The notes beneath the pieces are model-generated. The model was not told the DNA's origin, ran no database searches, and saw only the letters and a program-made list of their open reading frames with translations. Position numbers and translations under genes: made by a program. A stretch of 26,361 nt of DNA from CAZSVI01 sp964610205 (GTDB taxonomy: Bacteria; Bacillota; Clostridia; DSM-8532): assembly GCA_964610205.1 (NCBI GenBank), contig CAZSVI010000047.1, positions 1 to 26,361 on the forward strand, in the 5' to 3' direction. Positions 14,919 through 23,250 of the stretch are shown piece after piece (position 1 is the first letter of the stretch; every line of letters begins with the position of its first letter).

Positions 14919-15368
14919 ATGGGATTGCTGTATAACCGGAATGAGAAGGAAATATACAGGGGTTTTGTGTTGAATGACGCGCTTCAGGCATGTGAAAGAG
15001 TAAGGGCAATAATTCACTGCATTGAAAATGCTGTAACTCTAAACAGCGATCAGTCTTTTGATATAAGGGTAATATTGAGCGAACTCGTACAAAATGCCAT
15101 AAAACATGGCAGCATCAATAATAACCCTCAACGGGTGTTTATGAAAGTATGTTTAAGAGACCAGGATAATCTTGTCATTACCATCAGGGATCAGGGCTGT
15201 GGTTTTAATGCGGCTCAGGCATTACAGGAAGAACAGAACCGGATAATCAATGAAACATCGGAGCTGATGGAATATGGTCGTGGATTGCATATTGTTAGAA
15301 ATTTATGCGATGATATTGTATTCAATCGACGAGGGAATTGTATTACCGTCAGGAAAAAACTGCAATGA
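14919..15368 (+). CDS. RsbW-type serine kinase/anti-sigma factor with intact ATP-binding motifs
   Basis: A ~149-residue HATPase_c protein. Unlike the upstream homologue it keeps all key motifs: N-box DIRVILSELVQNAIKHG, G1 box IRDQGCGFN, and G2 box YGRGLHIVRNL. It should bind ATP and could phosphorylate the STAS antagonist and sequester the sigma factor. The frame is open from ATG 14874, but ATG 14919 has a better RBS (GAGG at 14903-14906) and still includes the whole domain; the choice is uncertain. A weak terminator at 15381-15406 closes the operon. Which of the two RsbW-like proteins is the true anti-sigma factor cannot be decided from sequence. Confidence 0.85.
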   Translation: MGLLYNRNEKEIYRGFVLNDALQACERVRAIIHCIENAVTLNSDQSFDIRVILSELVQNAIKHGSINNNPQRVFMKVCLRDQDNLVITIRDQGCGFNAAQALQEEQNRIINETSELMEYGRGLHIVRNLCDDIVFNRRGNCITVRKKLQ

Positions 15369-15380
15369 AAACAGATAAAT

Positions 15381-15406
15381 TCTATCCAGGGGTAGAGTTT
15401 TTCTTT
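15381..15406 (+). terminator. Weak terminator after the partner-switch operon
   Basis: A short imperfect stem, TCTATCC with GGTAGA around an AGG loop, is followed by TTTTTCTTT. Stability is low, but position and T-run fit an operon end. Confidence 0.4.
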
Positions 15407-15482
15407 ATAACGACTTTTATTTATACCCTCTGAGCAGTAATGGAAATATATAACACTAAGGTTAGGGAAGGACAAACGCTTC

Positions 15483-15511
15483 TGGTCAAAGGGGAATTTT
15501 TGTGGTATAAT
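15483..15511 (+). promoter_or_regulatory. Promoter of the ClpE-like gene with a CtsR-like heptad over the -35 box
   Basis: TGGTCA at 15483-15488 and a perfect TATAAT at 15506-15511, 17 bases apart. The -35 box overlaps GGTCAAA (15484-15490), the half-site heptad of the CtsR heat-shock repressor, and GGACAAA lies upstream at 15470-15476. The heptads are 14 bases apart, whereas the CtsR consensus spacing is 10, so a functional CtsR operator is doubtful. Confidence 0.5.
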
Positions 15512-15656
15512 ACAACAAGAGTTGATGTTTTTTAGACTTTGAATATTTGCTAACGTATTTATACTGTGAGTTTTTATAGATACATGATTGTAAAGTAAAG
15601 ATTAAAAAACAAACATCCGGGATCCATAACCCTTTTACTGGAATGGAGTTGATAAC

Positions 15657-17990
15657 ATGATGAAGTGTTCTATCTGCAAAAAAAATATTGCAGTAATTTT
15701 TATAAACAAAGTCGTTGACGGAAAACAGCAGCCAATGGGCTTATGCATGCCTTGCGCCCAAAAACAGGGCCTGGCGCCGTTAAATCAAATAATACAACAA
15801 ACAGGAATGACACAGCAGGATTTTGATAATTTGAACAATCAAATGATGAATATGTTTGAAAATATGGATATGGATAATATCTCCGAAGCCTTTACGGATG
15901 GGGATGAAAACGGAGGGAATCAGCTACTGCGCTCTTTGGGACAAACATTTCCAGACAAAAATTCTGATGCTCAAGGCATAGGGGAAACATCCAAAAATGA
16001 TAATATACGGGTTAAGGATAAAAAACAACCGGTAAAACGGAAATACCTTGATGTTTATGGAATCAACCTGACAGATAAGGCATCGAAAGGTGAAATAGAC
16101 AGAATTATAGGGCGTCAAAGGGAAATTGACCGTGTAATTCAAATATTAAACCGCCGGGCTAAAAACAATCCGGTATTGATTGGTGAACCGGGGGTTGGCA
16201 AGACAGCCATTGCAGAAGGTCTGGCTGTCAGGATAACCAACCGGAACGTACCTGCGAAACTTTTTACAATAGAGGTTTATTTACTTGATTTGGCCGCTAT
16301 TGTTGCAGGTACCCAGTTCAGGGGACAGTTTGAGGCAAGAATGAAGTCAATACTGAAAGAAGCTCAGGAAAGCGGAAATATTATTCTTGTAATTGATGAA
16401 CTTCATAATATCGTTGGTGCGGGAGATGCTGAAGGTGGCGCAATGAATGCGGCCAACATATTGAAACCTGCTTTGGCCAGGGGCGAGGTTCAGGTTATTG
16501 GTGCTACAACACTGGATGAATACAGAAAGCATATTGAAAAAGATGCCGCGCTGGAAAGAAGATTTCAGCCGGTTATAATTGAAGAGCCGACTGTAGACGA
16601 ATCCATTGAAATTTTAAAAGGTATAAGAAACTATTATGAAGACTTTCACCAGGTGAGGATATCGGATGAAGTTATTGAATCTTCGGTTAAGCTGTCTGAC
16701 AGATATATTCATGATCGGTTTCTTCCGGACAAAGCCATTGATGTCATTGATGAAGCCGGTTCCAGGGTGAACCTTATGAACCAGGGCCTTGTAGAGTTAG
16801 AGGCAATTAAACTGGAACTTAAAAAGGTACAGGAAGCAAAAGAACTGGCTGCTTTAAATGACAATTACCAGAAAGCTGCGGATTACAAAGTTGAGGAATG
16901 CAGGCTTCAGGAAAAAGTAAATGAATTGTCGGCGGCATATGGAACAATGGATATCACTATCGAGGATATTGCCTTTGTTATTGAGTCCTGGACAAAAATC
17001 CCTGTAAGCCGTATTACCGAAGCCGAAGCACAAAAGCTGATGATTCTTGAGGAGCGGCTTCATAAAAGAGTTGTGGGACAACATAAGGCTATTGAGATTG
17101 TCTCAAAGGCAATACGCCGGAACAGATCTGATTTCCGGAAAAAACAAAAACCAAATGCCTTTATTTTTGTGGGGCCGACAGGTGTCGGTAAAACGGAACT
17201 GGCAAGAGCAGTAGCGCAGGAAATGTTTGGGCATGAGGATACGATGATACGGCTCGATATGTCCGAATATATGGAAAAACATACAGTTTCCAAATTAATA
17301 GGTGCGCCTCCCGGATATATTGGTTTTGATCAGGGCGGACAATTGACCGAGAAGGTACGCAGAAAACCGTACTCAGTTATATTGCTTGATGAGATCGAAA
17401 AAGCCCATCCTGATGTATATAATATGCTTCTGCAAATTATGGAGGATGGTCGGTTGACAGATAGTCAAGGAAGGACGGTTAATTTTGAAAACACAATTAT
17501 AATAATGACATCCAATGCAGGAACAAGTAATCGTGGTTATGGCATAGGGTATAATCAGGATGTACGTGTTGCTTTGGAAAAACAGATGTTGGATGCCGTA
17601 AAGGAGACCTTCAGACCCGAATTTATAAACAGGGTCGATGAAGTCATTGTTTTTGAGCCGTTAAGTAAGGAGCATCTGGGTAAAATTGTAAGCATTATGC
17701 TGGATGAAGTAAGACAGAATACTCTGGAAAAGAGCATAGATATAACATTCACACAAGCTGTAAAGGATGCTCTTGTAGAAAAAGGATATAGTCCCAGGTT
17801 TGGAGCTCGCCCTCTGCGTAAAAAAATACAACAGTATATTGAAGATGAGCTGGCAGAAAAATATTTAAAAGGCGAATTGGAAAAAGGGGCATCCGTACAG
17901 GTTGATTATGGAGAAGAGAATTTTACTTTTACAATTCTGAATAATCTTCAGATTAATCCTTCACTTGTTATACAGAGAGTATCAAAATAG
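15657..17990 (+). CDS. clpE: ClpE/ClpC-type AAA+ unfoldase with N-terminal zinc finger
   Basis: A 777-residue two-domain Clp ATPase. The N-terminus has a four-cysteine zinc finger (CSIC at 4-7, then CMPC ~25 residues later), as in ClpE, in place of the double Clp-N domain of ClpC. AAA1 has Walker A GEPGVGKT at 176-183, Walker B IILVIDELHN and an arginine finger in DAALERRFQP. The middle domain is short and contains a UVR-like NDNYQKAADYKVEECRLQEK. AAA2 has Walker A GPTGVGKT at 506-513, Walker B VILLDEIEKAHP, and the small domain FGARPLRKKIQQYIEDELAE. The ClpP-docking loop reads YGIGYNQ, an IGY version of the usual IGF/VGF tripeptide. It presumably feeds damaged proteins to ClpP. It stands alone, with no ctsR or mcsAB genes nearby. 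Confidence 0.88.
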   Translation: MMKCSICKKNIAVIFINKVVDGKQQPMGLCMPCAQKQGLAPLNQIIQQTGMTQQDFDNLNNQMMNMFENMDMDNISEAFTDGDENGGNQLLRSLGQTFPDKNSDAQGIGETSKNDNIRVKDKKQPVKRKYLDVYGINLTDKASKGEIDRIIGRQREIDRVIQILNRRAKNNPVLIGEPGVGKTAIAEGLAVRITNRNVPAKLFTIEVYLLDLAAIVAGTQFRGQFEARMKSILKEAQESGNIILVIDELHNIVGAGDAEGGAMNAANILKPALARGEVQVIGATTLDEYRKHIEKDAALERRFQPVIIEEPTVDESIEILKGIRNYYEDFHQVRISDEVIESSVKLSDRYIHDRFLPDKAIDVIDEAGSRVNLMNQGLVELEAIKLELKKVQEAKELAALNDNYQKAADYKVEECRLQEKVNELSAAYGTMDITIEDIAFVIESWTKIPVSRITEAEAQKLMILEERLHKRVVGQHKAIEIVSKAIRRNRSDFRKKQKPNAFIFVGPTGVGKTELARAVAQEMFGHEDTMIRLDMSEYMEKHTVSKLIGAPPGYIGFDQGGQLTEKVRRKPYSVILLDEIEKAHPDVYNMLLQIMEDGRLTDSQGRTVNFENTIIIMTSNAGTSNRGYGIGYNQDVRVALEKQMLDAVKETFRPEFINRVDEVIVFEPLSKEHLGKIVSIMLDEVRQNTLEKSIDITFTQAVKDALVEKGYSPRFGARPLRKKIQQYIEDELAEKYLKGELEKGASVQVDYGEENFTFTILNNLQINPSLVIQRVSK

Positions 17991-18005
17991 TATTAATAAA
18001 CATTG

Positions 18006-18035
18006 AAAAAGCCCGGTGAGATACCGGGTTTTTTT
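18006..18035 (+). terminator. Strong rho-independent terminator of the ClpE-like gene
   Basis: CCCGGT (18012-18017) pairs with ACCGGG (18023-18028), flanked by A5 upstream and T7 at 18029-18035. It starts ~20 bases after the stop codon. From here to 18216 the DNA is AT-rich. I could not identify a convincing sigma-G or sigma-F promoter for the spoVA block there. Confidence 0.92.
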
Positions 18036-18216
18036 GTTCCCTGATAAATCATCATTTTCTTTGAATCATCATAAGACACATTCGATATATCAATATGTAT
18101 TTTTTATGAATAAGGAGATTCATAAGAATATTTTATTTTCTTATGTTGAAAAATAGTACATATATAATTCAACTTATATATAAGAGAATAAAAATGGTGC
18201 AGAAAGGAAGATTTAA

Positions 18217-18375
18217 TTGGTTGGAAAAACTATTAATCAGGCTAAAAATCTATGGATAGTAATTATTTCTATGCTTCTATTGTTGGGAGTTGCTGTTGTG
18301 ATATGGATACTGTCGTCACAACCGGAAACAGAAATTCCGCAAAAGGGTGTTTTTGTAATGTGTAATGAAGAGTGA
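18217..18375 (+). CDS. Small single-span membrane protein heading the spoVA block
   Basis: A 52-codon ORF with a TTG start, opening MVGKTINQAKN, and RBS AGGAAG 6 bases upstream. A hydrophobic helix at ~residues 12-32 (LWIVIISMLLLLGVAVVIWI) is followed by a short polar tail (SSQPETEIPQKGVF) ending MCNEE. Its stop codon is 14 bases before the ATG of spoVAC, and no terminator separates them, so it is probably the first gene of the operon. It does not correspond to SpoVAA or SpoVAB of Bacillus by size or sequence. A role in forespore or spore membranes is inferred from position only. Confidence 0.6.
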   Translation: MVGKTINQAKNLWIVIISMLLLLGVAVVIWILSSQPETEIPQKGVFVMCNEE

Positions 18376-18389
18376 CGGGGAGGTTGTTA

Positions 18390-18833
18390 ATGGAACAGAA
18401 AAGGACCAAGAAAGAGTATATAGACTGGTCTCAAAAAGAAGCGCCCAAATCACCTAAAGCCAGAAATTTAATTTTGGCATTTATTATAGGCGGAGTAATT
18501 TGTACCATAGGTCAGCTAATACAGAGCCTTCTGATGACAACCGGAATGATTAAGGAAGATGCCGGTATTATTACTACACTGATAATGATTTTTCTGGGAG
18601 CCTTTTTAACCGGAATAAATGTTTATGATGATATTGGGAAAATCGGCGGGGCAGGTGCCGCAATACCTGTAACCGGGTTTGCAAATTCCATTGTATCTCC
18701 GGCAATGGAATATAAAAAGGAAGGATATATAATGGGAGTAGGCGCAAAGATGTTTGTTATCGCGGGACCTGTTCTGGTATATGGTATTGTAACCTCCATT
18801 TTAGCAGGAATTATTTACTACCTGTTTTGGTGA
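18390..18833 (+). CDS. spoVAC: Stage V sporulation protein AC
   Basis: A 147-residue membrane protein of the SpoVA complex, which imports Ca-dipicolinic acid into the forespore; SpoVAC is a mechanosensitive channel component in Bacillus. The basic, hydrophilic N-terminus (~30 residues, KRTKKEYIDWSQKEAPKSPK) leads into hydrophobic segments beginning NLILAFIIGGVICTIGQLI. The conserved loop GGAGAAIPVTGFANSIVSPA and membrane helices near the C-terminus follow. The ATG at 18390 is preceded by GGGGAGG at a 6-base spacing; the longer GTG start at 18372 overlaps the previous stop and lacks an RBS. spoVAD starts 16 bases after the stop. Expression is expected in the forespore under sigma-G, from family knowledge. 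Confidence 0.95.
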   Translation: MEQKRTKKEYIDWSQKEAPKSPKARNLILAFIIGGVICTIGQLIQSLLMTTGMIKEDAGIITTLIMIFLGAFLTGINVYDDIGKIGGAGAAIPVTGFANSIVSPAMEYKKEGYIMGVGAKMFVIAGPVLVYGIVTSILAGIIYYLFW

Positions 18834-18849
18834 ACATAAAGGAGGGAAA

Positions 18850-19860
18850 ATGGGAACAAGGGTAGGGAAACAAACTGTACGACTGGACGGTCATCCGGTT
18901 ATACAGGCCTGGTCGGCCATTGTTGGCGCAAAAGAGGGCCAGGGGCCGTTGGGCCGATATTTTGACGAGGTTATCCAGGACGAATATTATGGTGAAAAAA
19001 GCTTTGAAAAAGCAGAAAGTAAATTCCTTCGTGAAACTTTTGCCAAAATTTTAATGAAGGGAAATGTTTCCGCAGGCGATATCCAATACATTTTTGCCGG
19101 TGATTTATTAAATCAATGTATTTCGGCAAGTTTCGGTATAAGGGAAACAGAAATACCTTTTTTTGGTCTTTACGGAGCATGTTCAACAATGGGAGAGTCA
19201 TTAAGCCTCGGAAGTATGGTGGTGGAGAGTGGCTTTGCCGAGAGAGTTGTCTGTATTACCTCCAGTCACTTTTGTTCGGCTGAAAAGCAATTCCGCTTTC
19301 CGGTGGAATTCGGGAGCCAACGTGTGCCGACAGCCCAATGGACTGTTACCGGTGCGGGAGGGGTTTTAGTCGGCAGCACAGGGAACGGGCCTGCAGTGGT
19401 CCATATAACAACCGGAAAAATCGTGGATATGGGAATTACCGATGCCAACGATATGGGTTCGGCTATGGCTCCCGCGGCATGTGATACAATTACCGCGCAT
19501 TTTAGAGAAACGGGTCTGCCGCACAATCATTATGACTTAATTGTTACCGGAGATTTAGGGAACCATGGGAAAAAGATGTGTTTAAAATTATTGGAAGAGA
19601 ACGGAATTCTAATACGGGACTTTTATGATGACTGTGGTGTAATGATATTCGATGAAAAGCGCCAGAACACAAACTGCGGTGGAAGCGGATGCGCCTGTTC
19701 GGCTGCTGTTCTTGCCGGATATATCATGGATAAACTGACAAAAAAGGAAATGAACAGGGCATTGCTTGTGTCAACGGGGGCATTGCATAGTCCCACCAGC
19801 ATTCAGCAAGGGGAAAGTATTCCGGCGATAGCCCATGCGGTGGGTATAGAAATGCTGTAA
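18850..19860 (+). CDS. spoVAD: Stage V sporulation protein AD (dipicolinate-binding, thiolase fold)
   Basis: 336 residues, full family length. SpoVAD is a cytosolic-side component of the SpoVA channel with a thiolase-like fold that binds dipicolinic acid. Recognisable stretches are VGKQTVRLDGHPVIQAWSA at the start, FFGLYGACSTMGESLSLGS, ITSSHFCSAEKQFRFPVEF, QRVPTAQWTVTGAGG, and the C-terminal GGSGCACSAAVLAGYI and LVSTGALHSPTSIQQGESIP. RBS AAGGAGG lies 5 bases before the ATG. It lies between spoVAC and spoVAE in the standard clostridial order. Confidence 0.97.
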   Translation: MGTRVGKQTVRLDGHPVIQAWSAIVGAKEGQGPLGRYFDEVIQDEYYGEKSFEKAESKFLRETFAKILMKGNVSAGDIQYIFAGDLLNQCISASFGIRETEIPFFGLYGACSTMGESLSLGSMVVESGFAERVVCITSSHFCSAEKQFRFPVEFGSQRVPTAQWTVTGAGGVLVGSTGNGPAVVHITTGKIVDMGITDANDMGSAMAPAACDTITAHFRETGLPHNHYDLIVTGDLGNHGKKMCLKLLEENGILIRDFYDDCGVMIFDEKRQNTNCGGSGCACSAAVLAGYIMDKLTKKEMNRALLVSTGALHSPTSIQQGESIPAIAHAVGIEML

Positions 19861-19913
19861 ATCAAGTCAGTATTCAGTTTAAATTTATAGTACCGGATAA
19901 AGAGGTGAAGATA

Positions 19914-20276
19914 TTGGAGTTTGTAAAAGCATTTATTGTTGGTGGGTCACTTTGTGTCATAGGTCAAATCCTAATTGATTTTACAAAAATCACACCTGCC
20001 AGAATAATGGTTCTTTTTGTTGTAGCAGGTGTTATTCTAGGTATTCTAGGAATTTATCCAATTCTTGTGGAATGGGCAGGCGCAGGGGCAACCATTCCGA
20101 TTATTGGGTTCGGAAACCTTCTGGCAGAGGGAGTTATTGAGGATGTTAACAGGGAGGGGCTGCTTGGCGCGTTCAGCGGAGGTGTACGGGCCGGTTCTGT
20201 TGGAATTGCAGCTGCGGTTTTCTTCGGATATATAATGGCTATCGTATCAAAGCCGAAAGCAAAAAACAAATCATAA
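19914..20276 (+). CDS. spoVAE: Stage V sporulation protein AE (SpoVAEb type)
   Basis: A ~120-residue membrane protein of the SpoVA complex and a paralogue of SpoVAC: it shares the G-x-CxIGQ segment (GGSLCVIGQILID) and the WAGAGATIPIIGFGNLLAEG loop. About four hydrophobic helices fill the chain, ending with a basic tail (SKPKAKNKS). The best start is TTG 19914 (MEFVKAFIVGG after start-codon decoding), with AGAGGTG 6 bases upstream; the GTG at 19905 overlaps that RBS. It is the last gene of the spoVAC-D-E operon, followed by a terminator at 20382-20413. Confidence 0.94.
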   Translation: MEFVKAFIVGGSLCVIGQILIDFTKITPARIMVLFVVAGVILGILGIYPILVEWAGAGATIPIIGFGNLLAEGVIEDVNREGLLGAFSGGVRAGSVGIAAAVFFGYIMAIVSKPKAKNKS

Positions 20277-20381
20277 AGGTTACTATTCAAGAGTAAAAGT
20301 ATGAACATGGGAATATTTGTTGTGAAGTGGATATTGCGCAGTGGGGAAATATTCATTATAATCATTATATAGTATCTTCCG

Positions 20382-20413
20382 GAAAGTCATCTGGTGACTT
20401 TCTTATTTTTTAT
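20382..20413 (+). terminator. Terminator of the spoVA operon
   Basis: GAAAGTCA (20382-20389) pairs perfectly with TGACTTTC (20395-20402) around a TCTGG loop, followed by a T-rich tract (TTATTTTTTATTTT). It ends only ~15 bases before the next gene's start. Positions 20277-20381 hold no other gene. Confidence 0.8.
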
Positions 20414-20430
20414 TTTGAGGTGCAGGGTTT

Positions 20431-21705
20431 ATGGAAAGAAACCAAAAAATTAGCCTTTTTATGGGTATTCTTGTTATTATAATCGCTATTACCGGTATTA
20501 TAACTGTGTTTTTTCAGCTTTTTAAGGTGGATAAGGGTAGTGTTTCTGAGGGTGCACAGGCAACGCCGACACCGGTTGTTACCATAGCGGCATCAATACC
20601 CACGGAAGCTCCGGTATCTTCTCCGTCACCTATTCCCACATTATCACCAACTCCAATTCCGGAGCCTGTTGTGGAAGACCCGGTAAAGGGTTTATATCTG
20701 ACAACAAATACCGTTGGAAATCCCAAAAGCGTACAGCATTATGTGGAACTTGCAAACAGTACAGAGATTAATGCCTATGTTATAGATATAAAAGATGATT
20801 TGGGTGAGATTTGCTACGAATCCCGGGTTCCTTTGGCTGTAAAACATGATGCGTGGAAAAAGAAATACGATGTTAAAGAGGTTATCCGGATATTTCATGA
20901 AAACGGAATCAGGGTTATTGGAAGGGTAGTCTGTTTCAGTGATCCGCTTATGCCGTTGAAGGAGCCCGATCTGTCCCTTATGAATGCAAACGGTACCGTA
21001 TTTAAGGTGCCCTTGGGGAAATCCCATCTTGCCTGGCTGGATCCATCCAATGAAGATGCATGGCAGTACATCATTGATATTTCCGGGGAAGCCGTTGAGT
21101 TTGGCTTTGATGAAATACAGTATGATTATATAAGGTTTCCTGAAACAACTAATTTTAAATATGATATGAGTTATCTGGAAAGGGAGAAAAGCGAGTATAT
21201 CAATGATTTTATGCAGAAATCCAGAGAGCAGCTGACGGGGACGATACTTTCAGCAGATATTTTTGGAAGTATATGCCTGCAAAGCAGGGATGCGGGCGGG
21301 ATTGGGCAGACACTTGAAACTATCAGCGAACGTTTTCATTATATTTCACCGATGATTTATCCATCTCATTTTGCAAACAGCAGCAGTACTCATTATTCCG
21401 GAAATGGACAGGGAACCAATATTAACGGAGTACTGTACCCTAAGCCCGATATGGAGCCTTATAAAGTAATTTACAATAGTCTTATGATAACCAAAGGAAG
21501 GTTGGAGAAGGCCGGTTCCGATATAAAAGTAAGGCCATACCTTCAGGGTTTTACCGCAGACACTTATTTGCCCGAGGGGTATTTTATAACCTATGGCGAG
21601 GAGCAATACAGAGATCAGATAAAAGCGGTATATGATGCGGGTTATACGGAATGGATTTTCTGGAATTCAAGAAACACATACGTGGAAAAGGCATTTTTGC
21701 CCTGA
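20431..21705 (+). CDS. Secreted putative glycoside hydrolase (DUF4015 type), copy 1
   Basis: 424 residues. An N-terminal membrane anchor or signal (~residues 9-30, FMGILVIIIAITGIITVFF) is followed by a ~50-residue Pro/Thr/Ser-rich linker (TPTPVV, PSPIPTLSPTPIPEP) typical of exposed cell-surface proteins. A catalytic-like domain follows from ~residue 85. It has the features of the DUF4015 putative TIM-barrel hydrolases: GLYLTTNTVG start, EINAYVIDIKDDLG, FGFDEIQYDYIRFPE, LSADIFGS, and the end motif YDAGYTEWIFWNS. The substrate is unknown; peptidoglycan or another wall glycan is plausible. RBS GAGGTG precedes the ATG. It forms a tandem duplicate with the next gene, 54 bases away. Confidence 0.85.
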   Translation: MERNQKISLFMGILVIIIAITGIITVFFQLFKVDKGSVSEGAQATPTPVVTIAASIPTEAPVSSPSPIPTLSPTPIPEPVVEDPVKGLYLTTNTVGNPKSVQHYVELANSTEINAYVIDIKDDLGEICYESRVPLAVKHDAWKKKYDVKEVIRIFHENGIRVIGRVVCFSDPLMPLKEPDLSLMNANGTVFKVPLGKSHLAWLDPSNEDAWQYIIDISGEAVEFGFDEIQYDYIRFPETTNFKYDMSYLEREKSEYINDFMQKSREQLTGTILSADIFGSICLQSRDAGGIGQTLETISERFHYISPMIYPSHFANSSSTHYSGNGQGTNINGVLYPKPDMEPYKVIYNSLMITKGRLEKAGSDIKVRPYLQGFTADTYLPEGYFITYGEEQYRDQIKAVYDAGYTEWIFWNSRNTYVEKAFLP

Positions 21706-21759
21706 TATTTAGTAAATTTTTCAGCGCTTTAAGCACTTGCACCTGGAAGGAGTCCACTA

Positions 21760-23133
21760 ATGGAAAACGAGAAGAACAAAGTACAAGCTTTGGAACAGAA
21801 TAAAGAGGAGAAAAAAAAGGGTACTCTTATAACTGTTCTTTTAACGGCAGCAGTAGTGGTGTCGTTATCTTTACTGGGTTATTACGTATGGGCAAAGGGT
21901 GTCTCCCAGCAACCGGATAAAAATCCAATCGGCAGTGCAACTCCAACTCCGGCAGAGTATGCTTCTCTTCCGACCAATACACCTGAACCGACGCCGACGG
22001 TTGCTCCGACTTCAATACCAACTATGGCGGCAACACTAATTCCAACCGCTACACCTACACCAAAGCCTGTAACAACACTAATGCCGAAGCCTGAGTTTGA
22101 GCCGGTAAAGGCATTGTATTTAAAACCTGGCTCTGTGCAGGGCAATATTGATCATTATATAGACCTGGCAAACCGTACAGAAATAAATGCCTATGTTATT
22201 GATATAAAAAGTGATGACGGCACAATTCTGTACAAGTCGGAAATTGAGGATGTAATTGCGGCGAATGCCTGCATGAAAAATTTTGATATATGTAAAGTCA
22301 TTCAAAAGCTTCATGATAACAATATACGGGTGATCGGCAGGATGGTAACATTCAAGGACAGTAAAATCACAAAATATAAACCTGAATTGGCTATCCAATC
22401 AAATGGAAAAATATTTAAGCAGTCGGAATCCGGAGATAAGTATTCCTACTGGCTGGATGCCACCAATCAAAAAGCCTGGGATTATATCGCCTCAATTGTA
22501 AATGAAGCAATACATTTTGGGTTCGATGAAATCCAATTTGATTACATCCGTTTCCCTGAAACATCACTGTATGATTATGAACTGGGATTTCTGGAGGATG
22601 GCAGAGAGAGACATGAGTATATCGAAGAATTTATTGCCTTTATCCGAAGTCATGTTCCGGAAACCATTCTGTCTGCAGATATATTCGGTATGCCGTTGAT
22701 ATCCTCAAGAGATTATGGTGAGATTGGCCAGACACTTGAAACCATAGGGATAAATCTTGATTATATCTCGCCTATGATTTATCCTTCACATTATGCCAAT
22801 AATGCTCCGAAAGGTGCAATGTCCAATAAGGTAGGGCAGGTAATTAACGGTGTGAAATTCACCCATCCGGATTTGAGTCCCTATGATGTCGTGTACAATA
22901 CGTTGATAATGGGCAAAAAAAGAATTGAGGCTGCCAAAGGATATAATATTAAAGTAAGGCCATATATTCAGGGTTTTACTGCGTCCTATCTTCCAAGTGG
23001 TTATTGGATGAAATACGGAGTGGAAGAGCACCGTGCTCAAATACAGGCAATATATGATGCCGGTTATGAAGAATGGATATTCTGGAATTCACCGAACGAA
23101 TACGTCGAGGAAGCGTTTCTGCCAAAGGAATAA
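21760..23133 (+). CDS. Secreted putative glycoside hydrolase (DUF4015 type), copy 2
   Basis: 457 residues, clearly homologous to the preceding gene over the catalytic domain. Shared blocks include EINAYVIDIK, FGFDEIQ-DYIRFPET, ILSADIFG, GEIGQTLETI, YISPMIYPSHYANN and the C-terminal YDAGYEEWIFWNSPNEYVEE. The N-terminus has a short cytoplasmic part with many Lys and Glu, a membrane helix (~residues 23-43, LITVLLTAAVVVSLSLLGYYV), then a longer Thr-Pro repeat linker (TNTPEPTPTVAPTS, TATPTPKP). RBS AAGGAG lies 7 bases before the ATG. Copies have diverged most in the anchor and linker, so their location or spacing from the membrane may differ. Confidence 0.85.
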   Translation: MENEKNKVQALEQNKEEKKKGTLITVLLTAAVVVSLSLLGYYVWAKGVSQQPDKNPIGSATPTPAEYASLPTNTPEPTPTVAPTSIPTMAATLIPTATPTPKPVTTLMPKPEFEPVKALYLKPGSVQGNIDHYIDLANRTEINAYVIDIKSDDGTILYKSEIEDVIAANACMKNFDICKVIQKLHDNNIRVIGRMVTFKDSKITKYKPELAIQSNGKIFKQSESGDKYSYWLDATNQKAWDYIASIVNEAIHFGFDEIQFDYIRFPETSLYDYELGFLEDGRERHEYIEEFIAFIRSHVPETILSADIFGMPLISSRDYGEIGQTLETIGINLDYISPMIYPSHYANNAPKGAMSNKVGQVINGVKFTHPDLSPYDVVYNTLIMGKKRIEAAKGYNIKVRPYIQGFTASYLPSGYWMKYGVEEHRAQIQAIYDAGYEEWIFWNSPNEYVEEAFLPKE

Positions 23134-23250
23134 AAGAAAAGAGCATACGAACCTTAAAATACTTCTTTGGGAGTAATCATATTCTGGTAATCGTATCTAT
23201 ACTATGTTATTATCAATGGAGTGATTCATACAGGAAAGGAAAGATGTTCT

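Noticed and set aside
15470..15490. Canonical CtsR operator
   Set aside because: The two heptads are 14 bases apart instead of 10, and the first has a mismatch; kept only as a weak possibility.
18194..18259. 21-codon ATG ORF (opens MVQKGRFNW) overlapping the small membrane ORF
   Set aside because: Different frame, no RBS, and very short; the TTG-started membrane ORF has both RBS and a clear hydrophobic helix.
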